From NCBI RefSeq assembly GCF_047948215.1, contig NC_134455.1, positions 149,278,575 to 149,342,574 of the forward strand: 64,000 nt of DNA, read 5' to 3'. This DNA is from Lycorma delicatula. Lineage: Eukaryota > Arthropoda > Insecta > Hemiptera > Fulgoridae. Position 1 is the first letter of the stretch. Every line of letters begins with the position of its first letter. Position numbers and translations under genes: made by a program. The notes under the pieces were generated by a model. It was not told where the DNA came from. It saw only the letters and a list, made by a program, of their open reading frames with translations, and did not search any database. Positions 35,999 to 46,162 of this stretch are shown here, piece after piece.

Positions 35999-36582
35999 TG
36001 TCGGAGAATAAAGTACAGTGGAGTATCTTCCGACAAAACGATGAGAATATTCTTTAGAATATCTGTATTTTTAGTAGTTTTAAGAAATGTACCATTACTT
36101 GTAATGTTTTGTAAAATAAGGTTTAAATTGTTTTATTGCGGTAGGCTAGGCCTAGGTAGGCACATGGTTGTCAACGTAGTCGGGATCCCAGGACGATAGG
36201 GGTATCATAAAATTAATAAGGAAAAGGAAATATGCAGTAGGTATATTATTTGAGAATATGGAGAAAGGGTAGTCTTGCTTTGGAACCCAGATCGAACAGA
36301 CGTCCTGGTGGTCGCGAATTCGTTATTTCCCTGAGCCTCGGTCTATCGCAAGTTGTTTTAATGTTATTTGAATTCTAAATTGAATTAATCTTATATTGTA
36401 ATTCGTGTGCTACAGAGTTATTGATAAGTGATAATTATCATTTGTAATTATTTCATTGTACCAGTTATCTACTCATTTTTATTAATTGAACTTTATTGTA
36501 ATCTTATATATTCTCCACTTGTAATGGTGGGAATGAGTGAAGCACAAAACGTTGAATCCCTGACAAATCTCCTCGCCTCTCC

Positions 36583-36586
<4 letters not shown>
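35999..36586 (+). repeat. 3' LTR of Gypsy-type element
   Basis: 588 bp with the same TGTCGGAG/CTCCGACA ends as the 5' copy. It has a 5-bp insertion (TGGAG) about 20 bp in, one missing T near 36146, and keeps an ATG at 36533 that would start gag. It is followed at once by (TA)n. Confidence 0.95.

Positions 36587-36642
<56 letters not shown>
36587..36642 (+). repeat. (TA)n microsatellite, right half
   Basis: About 28 TA units immediately after the 3' LTR, continuing the tract interrupted at 32786. Because the target is itself TA repeat, the target-site duplication cannot be read, though 4-bp ATAT or TATA would fit. Confidence 0.95.
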
Positions 36643-36645
<3 letters not shown>

Positions 36646-38938
36646 AAGTAAGCGTTAGTGATGAATTAGAGTAATAATATGATTAAAGCCGTTTATATAA
36701 AAAGTAGCGGGGACATTTGTAAATTATTAAATTTATTTATTTTTTTTTTAATAGTATTTTAAGCCTGAGTTATGCGTTTTTTGTTTTCTTTATGTTTTGT
36801 GAGCTACACAGGCTACAAACTCTTCTATCCGATTATGGCTTTACTTATAGTTTTTTACTTACTAGTTTTGCTACATTTTTTTATTGTTATTTCTTTTCTT
36901 TTTTTTTTATTTGATTAAATATCAATATGTTTTACGTTAAAATATTGTAAAATTTGCAATACACCGAAGTAAAATCTTATTTAACCGATATCGTAATCAT
37001 GAAAAAATTATTTGACATCGGGTAACTTATAATATAATAATTTATAATCGCTTATGAATTTTTATGTTGTTTTCAAAGTTCATTCGGACGAGGTAGTTTA
37101 GAAGAGAAAGTCACTCTAAATTTCAGTGATTCTGATGGGTTGTATTATTGTGATAACGAAACGTCCAAGTGTAACCAGATCTACGGCAGTTGAAGTAGCG
37201 ATTAGTTACCGCCAATGTTTTCTATATTGCTACTGGATCTTGATCGAGTAAAATTTTGGTAGGTTTTAATTAAATTTAAATTCCAGATAACTGCTGTATT
37301 TTAACCGTTGGAATTTCATTTAATCGCTATCTAAAGAATAAGTCACACCATATTCATCGCCATTATATATTACAATAAACATCTCTGTTATACTAGCTTC
37401 TAATTCTCAGAAATAAATGAAAGATGAATAAGTAGCACTCGACTAATTAGGAACCTCACTTTGTATGAGTAAAAGTTACCACTTTCTATGGACTCTCCTA
37501 CCGAAGTGTGTGTTTAGGACCAGGTTATTTTGGTGAAAAAATAAATTAATATTTATTTTGTTACAAATCAAGTTGACGTTTATAATTAATGATCTTTTTA
37601 TGTCTAATTTAATCGTTTATAAAACGTAATACCTTTAAGAAAAACGTTTCTAGTAGAAGAAATCAATTCATAGAGGTACATCAAAGTACATAGAGGTATG
37701 TATCAAATGTATTACAAAATTTATTCGTATTCAAAAAGCTTAAAAAATCTACCTGAGGGTTTTAGAATCGCTATTAAAGAAGTAAATTCTTATGTTTCTT
37801 TCAAGCATATCTAATTACAGGTAATAATAAGAAATAAAAAAATCCTAAAGATAAGAGGTTATAATACAGCTTCTTAGTATGCCATCTAATTTTCAGCCTC
37901 CGAATGAAAGAAGATTTAGGAATTTCAAAGGCATTAAAAACATTTGTAATTTCCGTAACCGAGTCAAATGTCGAAATATTTCAGTGTCATTGTGAAAAAT
38001 GAATTAAAATAAGTACGTCTTGTCTCATATAATTCTATAAAGAGCCAAAATATACTTTAGTAAAATCAAACAGCTCATATTTTATTCTACAAACAAACCA
38101 ACAAACTTTAAACGAAAGCGTGGAAAATTTTTGTGAATTTGTACTGATGCTGTACGAAGTTCTAAGTGCAGGGTTTATATTTCGTTGAACGCATTAGTGG
38201 TAGCTGTATTAGTAATGAATTTGTAGTCATACTAAGAAGTGTTATAACGTAAGGTTTTATGTTACGGCGGAATAATATGACCTTACGTATAAATTCTTCT
38301 TTTTCAGTTTAATAAATATTTATGAGAAAAGGTTGGAATGAGTATTATTAGTTGTGCTTATACCATTAACAGTAATAAGGTATTCTATACTCCAACCTTA
38401 TCTTTATTTTATGATCTTTTTGTGTTTTGACAAAGTTAATGATAGTAGTCTATTGTTTTATTTTTTACCTCTTTCCTTTCTTTGATTCCCTTCTGTTGGT
38501 TATGTATTTTTCTACAGGGGAATTATAAAATAACGTTTTGCGAAGTGTATATTTTGTACTTGTAAAAAAATAAATAGAGATATTTTTATTAAAAATTTCT
38601 CGTAAAATTTTAATAATTAATTTATACTAGTACGTTTATTTTTAAGAAATTAAATAAACATAATATTGACATAAACAGATATGTACACAAGATCGATTAA
38701 CTTCATTTACTCTGTTATCATTATTATTAAATATTTTGATTCGCTATCTTTTTTATTCGTATCAATTCAGAAAGCTGCTAAACCGAAAAATACAAAAATT
38801 AGAATATTTGACAACTGGGAATAATAAATTAAAACAAATAGCGATGTATTTTTTTATAGATTTTATAGGAGTATTATTTACATGTATAAAATTCTATAAA
38901 AATATTTTAAAGGAAAACTTTATATTTATTAATGAATT
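36643..38938. other. AT-rich stretch, nothing recognised
   Basis: No supportable gene or bounded repeat. Confidence 0.5.
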
Positions 38939-39240
38939 TTCCACGGTGGAGTGGTAGAGTCCCGGCCTTTCATCCGGGGGTCCTGGATTCGAATCTCGGT
39001 CAGGTTTCATAGCCTACAAAAATTCCAACTTATAAGGTTTGCTGAAAGCTTCTGTGGTAAATAGATCTATAAAATAATTTTGGCTCAGTCAACAACCCTC
39101 TTTTTAGTACACACTTGGATAAAAATTTACAATATGCGTGTTAGAATTCGTATCTGAATGTTCAGAGGATACTTCCTGTAAGTCACAATCTCCTCTAAAA
39201 AACACCATACAGACTCTAAGAAATGAAAAAATAAAAACAC
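38939..39240 (+). repeat. tRNA-derived SINE, family A copy 3
   Basis: The head GGAGTGGTAGAGTCCCGGCC, with CTTTCATCCGGG and a B box, GATTCGAATC (38987-38996), matches the heads at 2.4 and 5.2 kb but lies on the plus strand. A body of about 220 bp follows and runs into an A-rich segment (GAAATGAAAAAATAAAAAC) near 39220-39238 that may be the tail. The last 100 bp recur at 39916. No clear target duplication was seen. Confidence 0.55.
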
Positions 39241-39270
39241 TTTAAGATAATAAGCATCCTATTTTCTGAT
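39139..39270 (+). repeat. Duplicated segment, copy 1
   Basis: GTTAGAATTCGTATC through ATCCTATTTTC recurs at 39916-40045 with about 85-90% identity by eye, including AGTCACAATCTCCTCTAAAA. The match continues past the A-rich tract, so it is not only a shared SINE tail. Confidence 0.75.
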
Positions 39271-39915
39271 TTCCTCTTGAAAAACCCCGATTATGCGGTT
39301 TAATATCTGAATGTGAAGCCCACCGTAATGCATACAATTTAGTTCTGTATGTGATACATTCATTTTAATCTACATAGCGACTGGCAGAATTATAGACAGC
39401 ATTTCTGTCAGGGAAAGCTTTTTACTAGTGTCTTTTGTATCTTAGATTATTTACGTGTCACAGCTACAAGAAAAATTGGGTCAGGTAGTTTAATGAAACA
39501 AATTAATGTACTCGTTTTAGAACGGAAACAATACAACCAACGTGTTTCGGATGGACATAATAAGAGTAGCCTTATCAATTATCCCTTGAATCTATGACGG
39601 AATCTTGGAAAATAGTTTAATAAATAAACGAACATAGGTGTTTTTGCATAGATATTCATAAAAATATCGACGTAACGTAACATACATGTAATGAAGTTAC
39701 GATTGGTAAGCGATTAAAATTAAATGTATAACTGGTATTCACCAGCAGGATATAATCAGAAATGATATTCAACCAGATCCTTGAGGATAAACCCAAATAA
39801 TCTTGAAAAATAGGTATAAAATAATAAAATATTACGAGTTTCTTACTGTAAATATTTGTTATACTTTTGGTTAACCCTGATGTAGTTTATTCTAATTAGA
39901 AGATACTTCCTATAA

Positions 39916-40047
39916 GTTAGAATTCGTATCAGAATGTTCAGAGAATACTTCCTGTAAGTAAGTCACAATCTCCTCTAAAAAACCATATAGACTCTAAGGA
40001 ATGAAAAAAAAAAAACATGTTAAGGTAACAAGTATCCTCTTATACTG
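39916..40047 (+). repeat. Duplicated segment, copy 2
   Basis: Second copy of 39139-39270, 777 bp away in the same orientation, with an extra GTAA and a longer A run. It lacks the tRNA-like head of the upstream SINE. Confidence 0.75.
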
Positions 40048-41065
40048 GTTTGGCTCTTATCATACATTAATAATTAGAAGAGAGTAATTATATTATTCTA
40101 AAATATTTCTTTTTATCACATTCCGACACAGAACTGGAAGAATTTGATAAAGACTAACATCGAGCAAAATAAAGAATAAAGCAACCGAAATGGGTAATAA
40201 GGAAATTAAACTACTCGAGAAAATTTGGTGAATGATAATTATTAAATACCAGGTTTTTAAATAGGAGATAAAAAAGGGAAAACATGATATTATCTAATAA
40301 AAGCAATGAATTTCGCCTCTACAAGAAGATTTGCTAGTAATAGAATTATCCAGTACAGATCCAAGGAATCCAAAATTGGGTTTTTTATTTTTTAGAATAT
40401 TGACGAAGTAAAGCGGTCATCAAAATCGGACTGTCGTAAGATAGAAGACCTTTCATGCCAAAAAGAAGTTAATATAATCAGATATAAATCTAAGAATTAG
40501 AATGAAACTCTTAATGCCGGTACATCTGTAAAATTAAAAATGAAGAGATCTTGAACAGAACAGAAGAAAATTTTGTGACAATACATCAATGAGGATAAAA
40601 GATTAACTCAGACAAGAAAGGAACAGAAGGTGCATTAAGCTGGTTAATTAACTGCTTCCAAAGAAAGAAAAAAATACTATGAAACATTCTTTTTATATTT
40701 ATTTAAATTCTCTACGATTCGACATAGCCTTCGCAAAGTCAACGATGTACTTTAAAAAAATGATGTTTATGTAATATCTGATCAAAAACTTTCTAAAGCA
40801 AGGTATTAGGAGGATTTTTACAACAGATTATAAATTTAGGATCACTTTCCATTAATTTACTTGAAGGAAATAAATTTTTATTTTATAAGAAAAAAGTAAG
40901 TTTTATAGGCAATTCATTTATTATGTTTGATGAGCTCATGCCTATGTAATAGTAAATTATGAAAACAGGAATTCAGAATTGAAATTTAAGTATATACCTT
41001 CTTTCATTAATTGATTTTATTGAGAGTCTTAAGGAAATTTAGTAAGTAATGAAAAGATAACCGTG
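40048..41065. other. AT-rich stretch, nothing recognised
   Basis: No supportable feature. Confidence 0.5.
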
Positions 41066-41350
41066 CTACAGCTATGTGTCAGTGGATAAGTCAGAGCGTG
41101 TTAGTAGGTACGTGGTGCGAGTGCGTGTCTCGGTGTGCATGCGCGAAGGAAAACTAACAGATAAAATTTTCGCAGTATTGCAAGTGCATAGTGAAGAGGC
41201 AAAGTGAAATGAAGTTTGTTCATCGTTGCGGTAGATAGGATATAAAATAGATTCGAATTCCCCAGAGTCCCTGGAGAATTTGTGGTTTACAATAATTGCG
41301 GAGGCAGGTGGAGTCTGTATAATCGAGGTACCGGTCATCAAAAGTCCATC
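41066..41350. other. CpG-raised island with possible initiator and NRF-1-like motif
   Basis: Less AT-rich than both flanks, with CpGs and a GTGCATGCGCGAA sequence (about 41135) close to the NRF-1/Ewg-type GCGCATGCGC palindrome. TCAGTGG at 41079 resembles an arthropod initiator. A 101-codon minus-strand frame (41072-41377) and a 105-codon plus-strand frame (41280-41597) overlap it and are unassigned. A promoter is one reading. Nothing confirms it. Confidence 0.2.
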
Positions 41351-43838
41351 AGGGTTCAGTCCTAAAAACGAACACATTCACTCTCATACAAGCACCCTCA
41401 TCCTCTTCTACAAAATCTATCCTCAAGGGGTAACCTACTTCCTGATAAATATTTATTCACCTAATAAATACTATCTCTCTTTCAGTATGAAGGAAACCTC
41501 TTTCATACTCCGTTCAGTCTTTTACTCTTTCATTCGGCATTTTCTATCACACTGCTTAAACCTACATAACATTACTTCGTCTTCAACTGTTTTGTAGGCT
41601 ATCTGAATCCATTTCTTTCTATATTTTAAATCATCGCTTTACTTTTTAACGAAAAATATTATGAACGCTAGTGAAGAGCTTTTAATGTAGTTTATTAGTT
41701 ACAAAAACTTAACTACAAAATTCCGTGACTGTTATTTATGAACACAATCTGTAATCGACAAAATTGATCTTTTAAGGAGATTAAGAGAAGTGAATTAATT
41801 GTGAGAATTCAGGAGTCAGGAAACGAAAATAATAAATATAAAAGTTTGAATTTTGATTTTCACGATAGGTTTTAATCTTTTAAAACCGTTTTAATATAAA
41901 CTATTTTATTCAGTACATTTTGATTTACAGTAATCACTAAAAATACATGAATGGCTTTCGTAGTCAATTTAAAAACATACTAAGGCAAATAAAATGAGCA
42001 GATTACGTTTAAAACCTTTTACATTTTAACAGTGGTATTGTAAACATCATATTGACTGGTAGCATGCAGCGATTCTATAATATAGAACAATCAGTTATTA
42101 TATAAATGGTTTGTTCATTTCAAGCTTTGTGTTAAGGATGTATTACAAAGAACTAATTTCAGTACGCCTGTGCACAAAGTGAGTAATAAAATTTTACAGA
42201 AGTACATTATATAATAAATTATTTTTGTAAATTCTGGAATTAAAGAAAAGAATTTCATTGAAGTCTTTTTAAATTGGGCTAAAAGAAACGCTTTTTAAGA
42301 GAACGCTGTAACCTCAACTCATTTTTTGTGAATGTATAATACCAAATGTATTATATGTATGTAGGATAAAAGTTTTTGACAATGTAAATAACTAAAGGAA
42401 AGTTATTCATTACTTTAACACTTTATAAAATTGTTTTATAACAATTTTAATAATTAGTAATACTGATGTAAGGGAAAGAATCAGGAGGCTATTAGTAAAA
42501 AAAAAAAAAAAACCAAAAAAAACATGCTATTAGTAATAAAGAGAGTAAATAGTTGACAACAATCTATTACCACGACCGATGCACTTTTTCAGCTTCTTCT
42601 AAGCTTTTTATAACTGATAGTCAGGGACACTGGTGAGAGATCGGTAACCAAAAGTTGGGCAGAATTTTTATTCTGACCATAAATAAACTATATTTATGAA
42701 AAGGGTCAAATCTATGACAATTGTATTAGTTAAATAATTTTTAAAAATGTATAAAAACCAAAGAAATACAATTCAGTTAAGATTATATATTTTGCATGAA
42801 GCTTTCTCGGTTTACTTATTAAATTATTTTTTTAAATATTCAAGTATCAAACATCAAAATCATTCATGAAGGCGTCAACCTCGCGTGGTGATTTTTCTGG
42901 CGTTCAATTAAGTTTTTTTACTAAGAGTAAGCTACTATAAAAGTATTCTGCTTTTCAAGCGTTTTAGATGTCGTACTGACATGACGGATATAAAAATAAA
43001 CGTGCCGTCATCAGTGTCTAATAAAGGAAATTGCCCTTAATATTGTACGAAAGAAATTTAGCTAAGTTTAGATCAGTTGTCACACCTTCTTCGCAACTTG
43101 AAACGTTTTGCGTGCTCGACTGTTCAACTTATCAACCTATTATACCTTTTATGCTTTTCAAAATCACTGCCAGTCATCTTAAGTTTAATTAAAGAGCTGT
43201 TTTTATGATAAGTCTTTTAATTTATCTCTGTAAATTTCTGTTTATAAAAAATTAATGAAATATGAGTGTACACCGGTTTGACAGGTATTTTGTGATATTT
43301 CTTTCTACGAGAAGTTATTCGTTTTTACTAGTTAAAATAACAATTCAGAAATTAATTAATAATAATATGATATTATAATAATAATAATTAGTAATAGAAA
43401 TGAAAAAAAAAATTAATGAAAATTTGTTTTTTCTCTGTATTAGAAATTTTTATTTACCTATACTTTTTATATATGTTTCGCTACGAGATTTCGATGTAAA
43501 AATAGTAAAATCATTCGGTAACTTAGTATCCAGCAATATGGACCTGGAACTTATTCTGAAAAAAACTTGGGCTGACAAAGGACTGAATGATAATATCCAG
43601 GAATAAGCTTAAAATATGAATAAAATTTACGATCGCGCAATTGTTTTAAAAACTTTTTTGAAAATTATAAATATTACATTAAATCATAGTCTGGTTAGAT
43701 ATATTATACAATGAAGTTCACAGTTATTTTTTTCTGGAAAGTTTCATGCTTTTATAAATTAATTTTATCTCGGCTAAAACAGCGCAGAATGAATACAACT
43801 CCACAAGTAGACAGATGAAATTTTAGAGCTCGCTCATA
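41351..43838. other. AT-rich stretch, nothing recognised
   Basis: Pyrimidine-rich from about 41370 to 41590. Otherwise no supportable feature. Confidence 0.45.
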
Positions 43839-43883
43839 TGTGTTCTGTGTGTATGTGTGTTTGTGTGTGTGTGTGTGTTTGTG
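43839..43883 (+). repeat. (GT)n microsatellite, imperfect
   Basis: GTGTGT runs interrupted by TT and AT, followed by TGCGCGCG. Confidence 0.9.
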
Positions 43884-44084
43884 CAACGCTTGTGCTTGCG
43901 CGCGTATTTACGACTGTAAAGATAGGTTACAATATGCGTATAGCCAACGGTTGTTTGTATAGATATACGGGATCATTAAGTTAATGGGTTGTTGGATGTT
44001 TATAGAAGAGAAAAAAGAAAGAGACTTCTGCTCTCTTGAATCTTTGTGCCTTTTTACTACTCATTCAATATTTCGTTGAGTTAC

Positions 44085-44345
44085 GTTGCCGAGTGACTGA
44101 TGGTAACCTCGCTCGGTTCAGTCGAGGTACTAATACTAAAAATGGACCAACATCCCTTTGAAAGTGATGCAACGGTTGCCTACTCCGATGATACCTCGTA
44201 CAAATGTTATGTTTGAATGCATCATGAAGTGAATACTGGACCGCTGTACTTCAAACGGTCATCATTGAGTTCAACTTCGGCTCTCGTGTTCATTATAATG
44301 TCAGTTCGCCTTTCTTTCTGCATGCCTGCCTGTCTGTTTGTCTGC
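44085..44345. other. GC-raised unique-looking patch
   Basis: GTTGCCGAGTGACTGATGG through CTCGTGTTCATTATAATGTC is higher in complexity and CpG than its surroundings, and is followed by GCCTGCCTGTCTGTTTGTCTG. No long frame and no recognised family. It could be an exon, regulatory DNA or an old repeat. Confidence 0.2.
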
Positions 44346-44420
44346 AACAGCGTATTGAACGAAGAGATGTATCATCATTTTATTTGAATAACAAATTATT
44401 TTGTCAAATGAATAGCGAGT

Positions 44421-44441
44421 AATAATAATAATAATAATAAA
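44421..44441 (+). repeat. (AAT)n microsatellite
   Basis: Seven units of AAT/TAA. Confidence 0.9.
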
Positions 44442-44599
44442 ACTATTTCATGAATAAATATATTCTAATTATAGTTTATTGATTTTGAACAATTTAGGAA
44501 TATTTCATTTTAATCGTCAACATCTTATATTAATGATCCTTTTCATTTACTTAAAAAGTATATGTATTTAACGTTAAACCAAAACATATTAACTAAAGA

Positions 44600-44735
44600 A
44601 TTGAATAAAAATTATTAATACATAATTTATACATTAATTATTAATACATAATAATGTATTATTATACATTATTATGTATTATAAGCTCATATTATTATGA
44701 GCTTATAATACATAAGCTCATAATGATCAGCTCGA
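44600..44735. repeat. Cluster of AT palindromes
   Basis: TAATACATAATAATGTATTA and TAATACATAATAATGTATAA (reverse strand) interleave, and ATTATAAGCTCAT...ATGAGCTTATAAT forms a near-perfect 13-bp stem, with a third partial ATAAGCTCAT copy following. Such a cluster can extrude cruciforms and is unlikely to be stable in cloning or sequencing. Confidence 0.75.
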
Positions 44736-45383
44736 TATTTAATTTTATTATACTATATTGTTAGAAAGAGAGTAAAAACGTTTAAAAATGTATAAAGACA
44801 TAAAAATAAATTTTATAAAAAAAAAAAAAGATAAATCATAGAAAAAAATAAAAGTTTAATAAACTGAAGTATTTATATTAAATAAAGCCCACAAAGCGGA
44901 TCGATTGATTCTATTCACAAATAAACTTCGGTTTTCAAAATAGAATTCAATGCATTAAAATAACGTAAGGCAAAACTGACTGAGAAAAATGTTTTATTAA
45001 AAATAGCAAGGAGTGGCATTTCACAAAAATCTCTTTGGAAAGGCGGAAGTTAATTTTTTCATTTACTTAATTAAAAAAAAATACTGATACGGAAAGGACA
45101 GTCCATTTTTGAAGGATAATTCAGAGTTATTTTTTTTAGTAAGCCTAAATTATACTGATTCTCTTATAAAAGTATCTCTGGCATTTTTAAATTACTTGAT
45201 TATTATAAATTTTACTAAATTAGTAACAAAATTATTTTAAAAAACAATATGCATACTTGAAACTTCCTTGAAGTTTAAAAACCATGGTTTTCAATCTCTA
45301 TTATAATATTTTTCTATCTGATGTCATTTGCCTATCTTTTATGATAATTAATTTTGTTTTTTAATTATTTATTACACAGAATT
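44736..45383. other. AT-rich stretch, nothing recognised
   Basis: Only A and T runs. Confidence 0.5.
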
Positions 45384-45742
45384 ATTTTTTTTTTTTATTA
45401 TTTTTTTTATCTGAATTTTTACGGGCATCGACTGCTAAGGTCATTAGCCCTCGTCACAATCTTTAAAAGAAATTACTATCACCATCTGGATCGTCATATG
45501 TAAGGGTGTAAAGGGCCCTTACATTTTATTTAAAAGCACAAACTACACAAAACGTTAAGACATAAAGGACAAGGACAATCACAAACACTTACGGGGTGTA
45601 AAGGGCCCCGATATTAAAATTTGAGATAAGGTTCTCAAAAGACCATGAAATTAAAATTTCAACTTATCAATACCATTACTTTCTTTATATATATATAAAC
45701 TACCGCTTAGAGATTCTTTTATCACAGCTTTAAACTTTCATT

Positions 45743-46162
45743 TTATAGACATTTAAGAAGTCCACTGGCGTGTAAAAATGCAACTATATTTTCTTCATTT
45801 CCATTATCCAGATCAGCACTAATATTATTTGTAAGACGGAACCTCTTTCTAAGGTCCTCATATATGGTACACTTTTCTATTAGATGCTTGATTGTCAGTG
45901 TTTTATTACAAACACCGCACATTGGTCTCACTTCGCCGGTTAACAAATATAAATTTGTTAATCGCGTGTGACCGATTCTAAGTCTGGTCACCGCTACTTG
46001 TTCACGGCGAGTCAACTTAAAGTCGCTTTTCCATTTATAAGGAGAAGTTTTTACTGAGTTTAATTTTGTATTTAAACTCCTCCATTCAGCATTCCACTTG
46101 TTTTTTACTATGTTTGTTAGATGGTTTTTAACATCTGCCACTCTTACAGGAAATCCATCCAA
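45743..46162 (-). pseudogene. I-like LINE ORF2 C-terminal domain, out of frame with RNase H
   Basis: 139 codons read DGFPVRVADVKNHLTNIVKN, then LTRREQVAVTRLRIGHTRLT and the cysteine/histidine set CGVCNKTLTIKHLIEKC. This domain normally continues directly from RNase H in I-type ORF2 and may bind nucleic acid. Here it is separated by a single frameshift: the RNase H frame ends IWMDFL while this one reads MDGFPV over the same bases near 46150. It is the true C-terminus of the ORF above, not a separate gene. Confidence 0.85.
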
